64,000 nt of DNA from Prochlorococcus marinus str. MIT 9201. Its GTDB lineage: Bacteria; Cyanobacteriota; Cyanobacteriia; PCC-6307; Cyanobiaceae. The notes beneath the pieces were generated by a model, which was not told the DNA's origin, searched no databases, and was given only the letters and a program-made list of their open reading frames with translations. The stretch lies in contig NZ_JNAL01000014.1 of assembly GCF_000759955.1 (NCBI RefSeq), forward strand, positions 1 through 64,000. The letters are read 5' to 3'. Below, one piece after another: positions 40,953-50,182 of this stretch (position 1 is its first letter; each line of letters starts with the position of its first letter). The translations under genes and the position numbers were made by a program.

Positions 40953-41960
40953 GGTTTGTGTTGGGAATGCAAACTCAATATTATTAACTGCAAATTCCTC
41001 AATTATCTTTAAATTTATAGATTGTTGCGCTTCCATTGCGGCAAGATAATTATTGGTTGGTATGTAATAAACAAGTTCGAAATTAAGACTGAAGTCGCCA
41101 AAATCTGTGAAATGACATCTATCAAAAGACGCATTTTTTGTCTCTTCAACTATTTTCTTTATTATTATTGGAATCGACTTCATAAGTTTTGGAGAGGTTT
41201 CATAAACAACTCCTAATTTATGCACTAACCTTCTTTTTTCCATTTGTGCGTAATTTGAGATTATTCCATTTGTAAGTGCGCTATTGCTCATTACTATTAC
41301 TTCTCCATTGATACTTCTTATCCTTGAGGATCTTACTCCGACTCTCTCAACCATTCCCAAGACAGCATCAGATTTTATAAACTCACCTTTTTGAAAAGGT
41401 TTATCAAGCAAAATTGTTATATATTCAAAAAACTCCTGAACTGGATCTTTCAAAGCTAATCCTGCTCCAATACCCCCTGCACTGAGTAAAGCCCAAATAG
41501 CAGTCATTTGAACACCTATATTTTGTAAGAAGAATATTGAACCAATAGTCCATGTCAACGCTTTTATTAAAGGAGTAAGTGAAGATATCATTGAACTGAT
41601 TGAGGAATCATTAATTTTCGATGTCGATTCTGTCAAAGATCTGATTAAAACTTTGTTTAGAGCTTTTATGATGATTATCAATATAAATAATTTCAGAATA
41701 TTCAATAAGACAGAGATAAAAGTTATTTCGTCAGCAAAACAAAAGTCAATTGAAAAATAAAATGATAGAAGAAAACCTATAGGTTTAATAATTCCAGAAA
41801 CGACCTCAAAAATAAAATCATCAAAATTTGTTTTTGTACGTTTGGAGATCTTTTTGAAGAATATTTTTGAAAGTTTAGAAATTATTATCGACAATAAAAT
41901 TCCAATAAAAAAAATAGATATTGCCAGAAGGAGGTTTTCAGTAACTAATTTCATATTCAA
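40923..41960 (-). CDS. MscS-family mechanosensitive channel
   Basis: 345 residues. Three or more N-terminal membrane helices precede a pore helix with SAGGIGAGLALKDPVQEFF, matching the Gly/Ala-packed MscS pore. The beta domain follows, with FQKGEFIKSDAVLGMVERVGV and MSNSALTNGIISNYAQ, and then a C-terminal alpha/beta part. Such channels open on osmotic down-shock. Its stop lies 30 bp inside the end of the POR-like gene. Start ATG at 41960. Confidence 0.87.
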   Translation of the reverse strand: MNMKLVTENLLLAISIFFIGILLSIIISKLSKIFFKKISKRTKTNFDDFIFEVVSGIIKPIGFLLSFYFSIDFCFADEITFISVLLNILKLFILIIIIKALNKVLIRSLTESTSKINDSSISSMISSLTPLIKALTWTIGSIFFLQNIGVQMTAIWALLSAGGIGAGLALKDPVQEFFEYITILLDKPFQKGEFIKSDAVLGMVERVGVRSSRIRSINGEVIVMSNSALTNGIISNYAQMEKRRLVHKLGVVYETSPKLMKSIPIIIKKIVEETKNASFDRCHFTDFGDFSLNFELVYYIPTNNYLAAMEAQQSINLKIIEEFAVNNIEFAFPTQTLNIESNKAK

Positions 41961-42032
41961 ATAAAACTTAACAATTTATCTTTAATAAAATTTTAAATTA
42001 TCTCTAGATAACAAGCCAGCCTTGATTTCCCT

Positions 42033-42557
42033 TTATCTAATTATTATATTTCTAATTTCTTTAAATTCTTTTCTATCCGCAGTTTTGCATAATTCAAAAA
42101 TTATTGATTCTGTTGTTGTTAATATTGCTCCCTTCTGAGTCATTCTCTGTAATGCTATTTCATGATCTGCCCTATTTCGGCTGCTCATAGCATCTGATAC
42201 GAGAACAACTTCAAATCCTTTTTGTAAACAATCTAAGACTGTTTGTTGAATACAAATATGCGTTTCGATACCACAAACTATCAAATTTTTAATTTCCTTA
42301 TTTTTAAGTTCTTTTAAAAATTCTTGTATGTTAGCTAAGCTAAATTCCATTTTCTCAATTTTTTTAAATCCATTTTGGGGCAATAATTCAGGGATCGTTG
42401 CACCCAATTTGAATGGGTTCTGTTCAGATACAAAAATGTTTTCTTCTAAAATTTGGTAGGCATCTATTAGCTTTTTGATGTTTTTGATTATAGAGTCCTT
42501 ATTAAATATTGCCCTTATAATTTTTTCTTGAACATCTATTATTAGTAAAGCATTCAT
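42033..42557 (-). CDS. Isochorismatase-family hydrolase
   Basis: 174 residues, cysteine hydrolase of the nicotinamidase/isochorismatase superfamily. The triad is visible: Asp8 in LLIIDVQEK, Lys69 in IEKMEFS and Cys102 in GIETHICIQQT, together with the SDAMSSR segment. The substrate is not determined; the nicotinamidase metal-binding DxHxxxH motif is not seen, so a different amide or ester is likely. ATG at 42557. It lies between mscS and fur, which diverges from it. Confidence 0.83.
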   Translation of the reverse strand: MNALLIIDVQEKIIRAIFNKDSIIKNIKKLIDAYQILEENIFVSEQNPFKLGATIPELLPQNGFKKIEKMEFSLANIQEFLKELKNKEIKNLIVCGIETHICIQQTVLDCLQKGFEVVLVSDAMSSRNRADHEIALQRMTQKGAILTTTESIIFELCKTADRKEFKEIRNIIIR

Positions 42558-42715
42558 TTTTGGTGGTAGTTTTTCAGAAAATTTTTCATGCCCTTCATCA
42601 TTTGTATTTTAAGATATATTCAACATAGTATTTTGAAGAACTTTAGTAAACATTTTAAACCAAAAAGTTGTTTTACTCTCATCTAAAGTTATTATTGAGA
42701 ATAGCCGTAGGTTAA

Positions 42716-43171
42716 TTGTTGTCATTATCCTCTCAATACAATGTCATCACATCTCCTCTTGGCGATGGTTTACATAAAGATGGAAAGAGGTTAACTCCCC
42801 AAAGGCTTAAAGTTCTTAATTTATTTGAAAATATTGGTTCTGGAAAACATCTTAGTGCTGAAGAGGTTCATGAAAAGTTAGTTAAATCAAGTTCCAAAGT
42901 TTCACTCGCAACAATTTATAGAACTTTAAGACTTTTAGTACAAATGGGTTTGCTTCATGAATTAGAACTCAGTGAGGGCGGACACAGATATGAGTTGCTT
43001 AGCAACGAAACACCTGATCATCATCATTTAATTTGTATTAGGTGTGGAAGAACAGAAGAGTTCGAAAATGACGAAGTTTTAGAAGCAGGCAAAGTTGCAG
43101 CAAAAATTAATGGTTTTAAACTGATTGAATCCTCTTTAAACGTAAGAGCTATATGTCCTAATTGCATTTAG
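42716..43171 (+). CDS. fur: Fur-family metal-dependent regulator
   Basis: 151 residues. The winged helix (about 25-85) carries LTPQRLKVLNLFENI and SLATIYRTLRLLVQMG. The metal sites include the HHH cluster at 102-104, Cys107/Cys110 (CIRC) and Cys147/Cys150 (CPNC), so both structural zinc pairs are intact. Fur and Zur cannot be separated by eye. TTG start at 42716 with a second TTG immediately after. The last 14 codons lie in the first copy of an 80-bp tandem duplication. Confidence 0.9.
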   Translation: MLSLSSQYNVITSPLGDGLHKDGKRLTPQRLKVLNLFENIGSGKHLSAEEVHEKLVKSSSKVSLATIYRTLRLLVQMGLLHELELSEGGHRYELLSNETPDHHHLICIRCGRTEEFENDEVLEAGKVAAKINGFKLIESSLNVRAICPNCI

Positions 43172-43290
43172 CAGATTTCAACTCAAAGTCTCTCCGCAAC
43201 TTGTTCCATTCCTCTTTAAACGTAAGAGCTATATGACCTAAATGGATTTAGCAGATTTCAACTTAAAGTCCCTCCGCAACTTGATCCAGC
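43131..43290. repeat. 80-bp tandem duplication across the ends of fur and arsS
   Basis: Copy 1 is 43131-43210, copy 2 is 43211-43290, with eight differences (about 90% identical) and no spacer. Copy 1 contains the real end of fur and a dead copy of the arsS tail; copy 2 contains a dead copy of the fur tail, in which the Cys147 codon TGT is TGA, and the real end of arsS. Both tails keep their frames in the dead copy apart from these changes. It therefore looks like a local duplication of a convergent gene junction. Confidence 0.85.
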
Positions 43291-44190
43291 TCCTGCAGTA
43301 CAAGCAAAACAATGTTCTTTTACAGCCACCCTATAGTCAAAAGTTAATGAGTCATCTAATAGATCAAATAGTGTCTTTGGTCCTTTATTCTCTCGGAAAT
43401 TTAGCTGTTGATTAAAGTCACAATCATAAATTTCTCCAAGCCAATTTACACTGATAGTTTTTTTACACATAAGATTTTCTAAATTATTTTTATTAAAATT
43501 TTCTTTTAGTAATTTGTAATAAGTATTTAGTTTCCCTTCTCTTCTTAGAAATTCTTCATATCTATTTATTGGCATATTAGTTATTGTATACAAGTTATTA
43601 AAAACAATATTATATTTTTCATATAGTATTTTTTTATAATCTTGTTCCAATTTTTTCTGAGAAGGAGGGAGAATTGGGCCTACAGGATTGTAAACAAGAT
43701 TTAATTGCAATCCATTTTCTTTCTTTCCGTAGCCTAAATCATTAAGAATTTTTATAGCATTAATACTTTTTTCAAAAACCCCAAAACCCCTTTGAAAATC
43801 AACATTATTTTTTTCGTAACATGGTAGCGAAGCCGTAACTATTACTTTATTCTTTGCAAGAAATTGAGGAAGATCTTCATAACCTTCTTCAAAGAAAATC
43901 GTCAAATTACATCTGTCAATAATATCAAGTTGTTTTGTGCTCAAACTAGTTATTAGGTTTTTAAACTCTGGGTGAAGTTCTGGCGCTCCACCGGTAATAT
44001 CTAAAGTCTTGATTTTATATTTTTCTATTATATTTGGAATAAGAGATATGATTTCATTTGACATCTTTTCTGTCCTTAGGGGACTTGAATTGACGTGACA
44101 ATGCTTACAAGCCTGGTTGCATTTATAACCTATATTAATTTGCAATGTTTCTATAGGTTCTTTATATATTGAGGGGAATTTTTCTTTCAT
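43258..44190 (-). CDS. arsS: Radical SAM protein ArsS (arsenosugar synthesis)
   Basis: 310 residues. The radical SAM cluster motif is CNQACKHC (Cys24, Cys28, Cys31), followed by TLDITGGAPELHPEF. The C-terminal end HCFACTAGAGSSCGG is typical of ArsS, which transfers the adenosyl group to dimethylarsenic to form arsenosugars. No arsM methyltransferase gene is present in the window. The stop lies in copy 2 of the 80-bp duplication. It follows the StpA-like gene by 36 bp on the same strand, suggesting an operon. Confidence 0.87.
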   Translation of the reverse strand: MKEKFPSIYKEPIETLQINIGYKCNQACKHCHVNSSPLRTEKMSNEIISLIPNIIEKYKIKTLDITGGAPELHPEFKNLITSLSTKQLDIIDRCNLTIFFEEGYEDLPQFLAKNKVIVTASLPCYEKNNVDFQRGFGVFEKSINAIKILNDLGYGKKENGLQLNLVYNPVGPILPPSQKKLEQDYKKILYEKYNIVFNNLYTITNMPINRYEEFLRREGKLNTYYKLLKENFNKNNLENLMCKKTISVNWLGEIYDCDFNQQLNFRENKGPKTLFDLLDDSLTFDYRVAVKEHCFACTAGAGSSCGGTLS

Positions 44191-44226
44191 ATATTATTTA
44201 TAAATTGTCATTCGAAAATTAAAAAG

Positions 44227-45447
44227 TCAACTATTTTTTTTAAAGTTTGATCTCTTATTAGCAAGTTCAATAAACCAACTTATATATTCTTTAGGACCAT
44301 TTTTAAAAACTATATCAAACTTTAAGTTGTCATAAATATCACTAATTCCTATTAAACCAGTTTTTTTTGTAGAAGGTCTTTCAACTTCACCAGAACTACT
44401 ATCCACAAAAATTATTTTATTATTAATACCAAACTCATTACCTAATGTTTTTATAAATTCTAGAAAAGACCTATCACTTCCCCCTCTTAAATAACTTTTC
44501 TCATCATTATTTTTTTTTGATGTTACTGTGTCTCCAACTCCTACTATTAAAGGCATATCATCTATGTGAATAGACCTTTTGCATAAATCAATCTTTTCTC
44601 TTAAAGATTTTGGGGAATTTCTAAAATTAAAATTATCTCCAAAAGGAGCTTTGCCAGTTTTAGTCTCAATAAATTTATTTAATAGAAATAAAACTCCAGA
44701 ATCTTTAACTGCTCCTTTTATAAGTAATTGTATGTCTGTTGATCCAATATCATCTTTAGAAGAAAGCTTAATTGTTTCTCTGCCATTTTTATTACCTAAA
44801 TTTGGTGAAATATGAAGGAAAAATGAGTTTTTGAGTCCTTCGGATTCGGCTTTTAAGATGATTTTATTCATCATTTTTTCAAAACTAATTTGAATAAGCT
44901 TTCTTTTTTCAGAATCTTTGTTTACTAAATCAAATAGACTGTTGAAATTAATAGTTGGCGAGAAGCGTGTTTCACATATTGATTTTATTGCGTGAAAATT
45001 GATGTCTTCTTGGTTAAGTTCAGGGAAAATATTCTTTACTATTAAATCAAATTTTGGTTTTATTAAACTGGGTACTTTAGAAAGAAAATCCAGTTCTTTT
45101 TCTGAAACTCCTTCAAAACTTATTTCACCATCATTGTCTTGATACTCTACTCCACAGGCAGCTAAACCTCTTAAATATAGTTTTTGGTTTTTAGGCTCAG
45201 TAGCGCTACCTAAACTCCTTTCTATTATTCTGTTAACCCCTCTTTTACCTTCGTGTTCCCCACAAGTTAATACAAAGAATTCCTCAGCAAATTCTTTTAC
45301 TGCATAGATATATTTAGATTCTAATTCTCTGGTCATTGGATCTTTAACTAAAGGGATACAAACCCCATCGATGTCTTGAATAAATAATATATTTTTAGAG
45401 GAAATTAATTGTTTTTGTACCTTTAAATTACTTGCCATATATTCCAT
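44227..45447 (-). CDS. Glucosylglycerol 3-phosphatase homologue (StpA/GgpP-like)
   Basis: 406 residues. HAD-type phosphatase of the salt-tolerance family: QDIDGVCIPLVKDPMTRELE (24-43) with nucleophile Asp25 and Asp27, a Cys-Gly-Glu-His segment, and KRGVNRIIERSLGS, all close to StpA of Synechocystis, which removes phosphate from glucosylglycerol phosphate. No ggpS is present in the window, so another phosphorylated glycoside may be the substrate. ATG at 45447; an in-frame ATG at 45438 is an alternative. Confidence 0.78.
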   Translation of the reverse strand: MEYMASNLKVQKQLISSKNILFIQDIDGVCIPLVKDPMTRELESKYIYAVKEFAEEFFVLTCGEHEGKRGVNRIIERSLGSATEPKNQKLYLRGLAACGVEYQDNDGEISFEGVSEKELDFLSKVPSLIKPKFDLIVKNIFPELNQEDINFHAIKSICETRFSPTINFNSLFDLVNKDSEKRKLIQISFEKMMNKIILKAESEGLKNSFFLHISPNLGNKNGRETIKLSSKDDIGSTDIQLLIKGAVKDSGVLFLLNKFIETKTGKAPFGDNFNFRNSPKSLREKIDLCKRSIHIDDMPLIVGVGDTVTSKKNNDEKSYLRGGSDRSFLEFIKTLGNEFGINNKIIFVDSSSGEVERPSTKKTGLIGISDIYDNLKFDIVFKNGPKEYISWFIELANKRSNFKKNS

Positions 45448-45612
45448 ATTTAAAATTCTTTCTTTTTTTATTTAATTATCTATATTTATAAAACTATAAA
45501 GTAAAAAATTCAATATATATAATAAATAATTTGCTATGGTCAAAAATTGCTTTAATGTGGAAAGATGTTGGTATTGGTAAGAAATTAAAAAAAATTATAA
45601 AGAATCTTCAAA

Positions 45613-47121
45613 ATGCAGAATAATTTCATAGAAAATACAAATGATGAAAAATATTTTTATTCATTGATTGAAAATATAGAGAAGATCAAAGTTGGATTCT
45701 ACAGTGTTGGTTTATATCCTGCATCATTAGCATACAATTGTGCTATGCATGGAAAATCAAATAATATTCTCTTAGCTCCTAGGGAAAATAGAGATTTGTT
45801 AGGTGCTTTCTCAAAAGATGTTCTTTCAGATATGAATAATGAGATTATTGAAAAGATTAAGAGAATGGGACATTATTCTACAGGGGGAAAAAGAAAGTCT
45901 TTTGATCTAGAATACCTTCTCTTGAAATGTGAGATAGTTATTCTTGCTTCAAACAGCAATCACATACAAGATGATGTAAAACATGCTTTAGAACTTAGAA
46001 AAACTTTAAAAAGAGAAAATGTGGTTCTTGGCTGTCTTGTTGGTTCCTTTTGTATTGATAATAAAAATAAAACCCCTTTTATTCTCTGTAATAAATATCC
46101 AAATTTAGCTTTTTTTACGGGATTTCATCGTCATGGAGCCCTAAGAAATCCTAATGATAGTTTTACTGCAAATTTCTGTCATCCTGATGCCCTAACTGCT
46201 TTAATAGGAGCGCGCATTTTAAATCAATTGTCGCCTAAGATTCAAGTTTCTCCAGGCGTCCATAATATTGAATGTCAATATATAAAATCAATAAAAAATA
46301 TCTCATCTATATTTGCAGGTTTTGTAAATAACTTTCATTCCGATAAGCCAGGAATGTTACCTACAATTAATACGATTTTGTTAACTCAATGTTTAGATCA
46401 GGCCGCATCAGTTTCACTGCAAGTTAGAAAAGAAAATAAATTAGACAATAAATATCTTTCATTAAAAGAACTTGGATATGGTGAAGAAATAATTAGTGCA
46501 AAGGAAATAATTAATGATAAATTTTGTGAAAAAGGAGATTATACTTTTTCTCAATTAAATGCTGTTAAGGCTGATGTTTTAGGGAGCATGACCCTGCCAA
46601 CTGAAGGAAAACCAACACGGAATTTTCAAGCAGGACAAGTTTTATCAGATATGCTTTTACAACTCAACAGATGTCCAAAAGATGTATCAGAATTCTTGAA
46701 TTGGTGTGATAAATACTCTCTCAGCCAAGGAGGTTTAGAAGGTCTAAAATCTTTAAAATTTTGGCCAGACATTTATAAAGAATTCAAAATAAAAAATAAT
46801 AATTGTTCTATGATAAATCTGATTTATTTATGCTTTAATGCAAATTCAGAAGAAAAAAAAGAAATTTATAAAGTTTTAATTAGCTCAGAAGAAATTACTA
46901 ATTTTTGCCAAGAATCTGTGAAATCTGAATCATCTTTAGAACTAAATGAAAAATTAAAAGGAGATTATATTTTTAATGATATTGAAAACCTTTACAAGAA
47001 ACTGTTTCTTGACAAAGAGGAAAAAGATCTTAAAAAAAATGAATATAGTAATCAAATTTCAAAAAAAAATCCAAGTTATATCAATGTATTGAAAATTATT
47101 AATAATTATTTTAAAAATTGA
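45613..47121 (+). CDS. Unrecognised dehydrogenase-like protein
   Basis: 502 residues. I do not recognise a precise family. The N-terminal VGFYSVGLYPASLAYNCAMH is compatible with a beta-alpha-beta dinucleotide fold, but the Gly fingerprint is not canonical. The middle has FFTGFHRHGALRNPNDSF, and SPGVHNIECQYIKSIKN is followed by a helical region like that of glycerol-3-phosphate or opine dehydrogenases. The last 100 residues are Lys-rich and helical. It diverges from the StpA-like gene, with 165 bp between. A short upstream frame overlaps its start. Confidence 0.65.
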   Translation: MQNNFIENTNDEKYFYSLIENIEKIKVGFYSVGLYPASLAYNCAMHGKSNNILLAPRENRDLLGAFSKDVLSDMNNEIIEKIKRMGHYSTGGKRKSFDLEYLLLKCEIVILASNSNHIQDDVKHALELRKTLKRENVVLGCLVGSFCIDNKNKTPFILCNKYPNLAFFTGFHRHGALRNPNDSFTANFCHPDALTALIGARILNQLSPKIQVSPGVHNIECQYIKSIKNISSIFAGFVNNFHSDKPGMLPTINTILLTQCLDQAASVSLQVRKENKLDNKYLSLKELGYGEEIISAKEIINDKFCEKGDYTFSQLNAVKADVLGSMTLPTEGKPTRNFQAGQVLSDMLLQLNRCPKDVSEFLNWCDKYSLSQGGLEGLKSLKFWPDIYKEFKIKNNNCSMINLIYLCFNANSEEKKEIYKVLISSEEITNFCQESVKSESSLELNEKLKGDYIFNDIENLYKKLFLDKEEKDLKKNEYSNQISKKNPSYINVLKIINNYFKN

Positions 47122-47213
47122 TTATTTATTTAATTTAATAAAAAGCTAAGTTGTTCATTTATTTACTAATCTTGGTTGCGGGGTTAGAATTATTATGGTT
47201 TTAAAAGGTTTTT

Positions 47214-47873
47214 TTGAAAAAGGAATTATCACATCGTTCTCCTGAACTGAAAGCTCTTGGTTGGAATCAAGAAGACTTAACAAGATACGAAGATTTATGG
47301 GACTATAGTCAAAGATGGGGATTAATAAATTTAGAAAGAGAAGACAGACAGTTTTTAAAAAAAGCAGAAAAGTTACTCCCAAAGATCCAAAATAAAAAGA
47401 TATCAATTAAAAAAACTATTGAAGAAAAATCATATTATTTATGGTTAAAATTTTACCTCGATGAAATTAATATTTTTAGTAATTCTAATCTTCCAAAAAA
47501 TAAACATGGTGTTTGGACACTCTTAATTGAAGAGGAAATAAAACTTCTTAAGGAATTACAACCAGTTATGGGACTTCCAGATACTTTAAAAGCCAAAAAT
47601 CTATTCGAAAATAGAAAGGAGCTCATAAATAAGGCTTTTAGCGAATTTGACGCTTTAAATAATCATAAGGCCTTCAATTTTGATGAGGTCTTAAATAACT
47701 CTGAAAAAGATGTTGGTAAGAATTGGAAATCAATTACTGAAAAAGATCCTGAGGCTAATAAAACTTTTCCAATAATTGAATCTGCAAATATTGAGAAACT
47801 GAGATCTGTGATAAAAGAGGATTTGAGTTTATATATGAAAGATAATTACCCCTCATTAAAAAAGGATTTATAA
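47214..47873 (+). CDS. Conserved hypothetical protein, 219 residues
   Basis: Not recognised. Soluble, Lys/Glu-rich and helical, starting LSHRSPELKALGWNQEDLTR with an aromatic YEDLWDYSQRWGLINLERED region that looks conserved. TTG start at 47214: the frame is closed upstream by TAA at 47202, and the ATG at 47195 is out of frame. It lies between the dehydrogenase-like gene and metY. A run of T residues follows at about 47881-47900. Confidence 0.65.
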   Translation: MKKELSHRSPELKALGWNQEDLTRYEDLWDYSQRWGLINLEREDRQFLKKAEKLLPKIQNKKISIKKTIEEKSYYLWLKFYLDEINIFSNSNLPKNKHGVWTLLIEEEIKLLKELQPVMGLPDTLKAKNLFENRKELINKAFSEFDALNNHKAFNFDEVLNNSEKDVGKNWKSITEKDPEANKTFPIIESANIEKLRSVIKEDLSLYMKDNYPSLKKDL

Positions 47874-47939
47874 ATATTTATCTTTTTTTTGTTTTTTTTT
47901 TGGACTTTTCTAAGTTAAATAGATAATAGGATTATTTAA

Positions 47940-49274
<1,335 letters not shown>

Positions 49275-49287
49275 GAAAGGAGATTTA

Positions 49288-50178
49288 TTGGCTTTAATAA
49301 TTCCTAGCAACTATCACAAGATTAGTGATGTTGAGAAAAACCATATATCTTGGATCGAACCAGAATTGGCAAAAAGACAGGATATACGTCCTCTTAGGAT
49401 TGGTATTTTAAATATCATGCCTCTTGGCAAGCAGTATGAATTTAACTTACTACATCCACTTGGTTTATCTCCTCTTCAAATTGAGCCAGTTTGGATAAAG
49501 CTTGAAACTCACTCTTATAAAACATGGGACCTTAATCATCTAAATAATCTATACATAACTTGGGAAGAAGCAAATAATCCAGATCCGTTAGATGGAGTCA
49601 TTATTACTGGAGCACCTATTGAGCACCTAGCCTTTGAGGAGGTTAAATATTGGGATGAATTTGTGAAAATTGTAAATGAAGCCAGAAACTCTTGTGCAAG
49701 TACTCTTGGATTATGTTGGGCGGGATTTGCGCTGGCTTATTTGGCAGGGGTTGATAAGCAAGTTTTTGATAAGAAATTATTTGGGGTATTCCCTTTAAAA
49801 AGTCTTGTTCCTGGACACCCTTTGATGGGTACACAAGATGATGAATTTATATGTCCTCAAAGTAGATTTGCGGGATTACCAGATTTGGAAATGGAGAAGG
49901 CCCAAAAAGAAGGGAAATTGAATTTGTTAGCTTATGGAGAAAACGTCGGATATACAATATTTGAATCTAAAGATCAAAAACAACTTATGCATTTAGGCCA
50001 TCCTGAATATACAGTGCACAGAATTATTAGTGAAATTGAGAGAGACAAAGAAAAGGGAGATGTTCCTCCTCCTAAAAATTTTGATCTAAATAGTTCAAAA
50101 ACCGCTTGGAGATCTCATAGGAATTTGCTTTTTCAGCAATGGCTTTGGTTTTGTTATCAACAAGTTAGTCTTAATTAA
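49288..50178 (+). CDS. metA: Homoserine O-acyltransferase (MetA family, probably acetyl-CoA dependent)
   Basis: Activates homoserine for methionine synthesis. The catalytic Cys143 lies in LGLCWAGFALA, with the His/Glu pair in HPEYTVHR. The position that sets acyl-donor choice in this family (Gly111 in E. coli MetA, Glu in acetyl-specific enzymes) is Glu112 here, in TGAPIEHLAFEEV, so acetyl-CoA is predicted. That fits the neighbouring O-acetylhomoserine sulfhydrylase. Length 296. TTG start with a good AAAGGAG ribosome-binding site. Confidence 0.93.
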   Translation: MALIIPSNYHKISDVEKNHISWIEPELAKRQDIRPLRIGILNIMPLGKQYEFNLLHPLGLSPLQIEPVWIKLETHSYKTWDLNHLNNLYITWEEANNPDPLDGVIITGAPIEHLAFEEVKYWDEFVKIVNEARNSCASTLGLCWAGFALAYLAGVDKQVFDKKLFGVFPLKSLVPGHPLMGTQDDEFICPQSRFAGLPDLEMEKAQKEGKLNLLAYGENVGYTIFESKDQKQLMHLGHPEYTVHRIISEIERDKEKGDVPPPKNFDLNSSKTAWRSHRNLLFQQWLWFCYQQVSLN

Positions 50179-50182
50179 CTTG

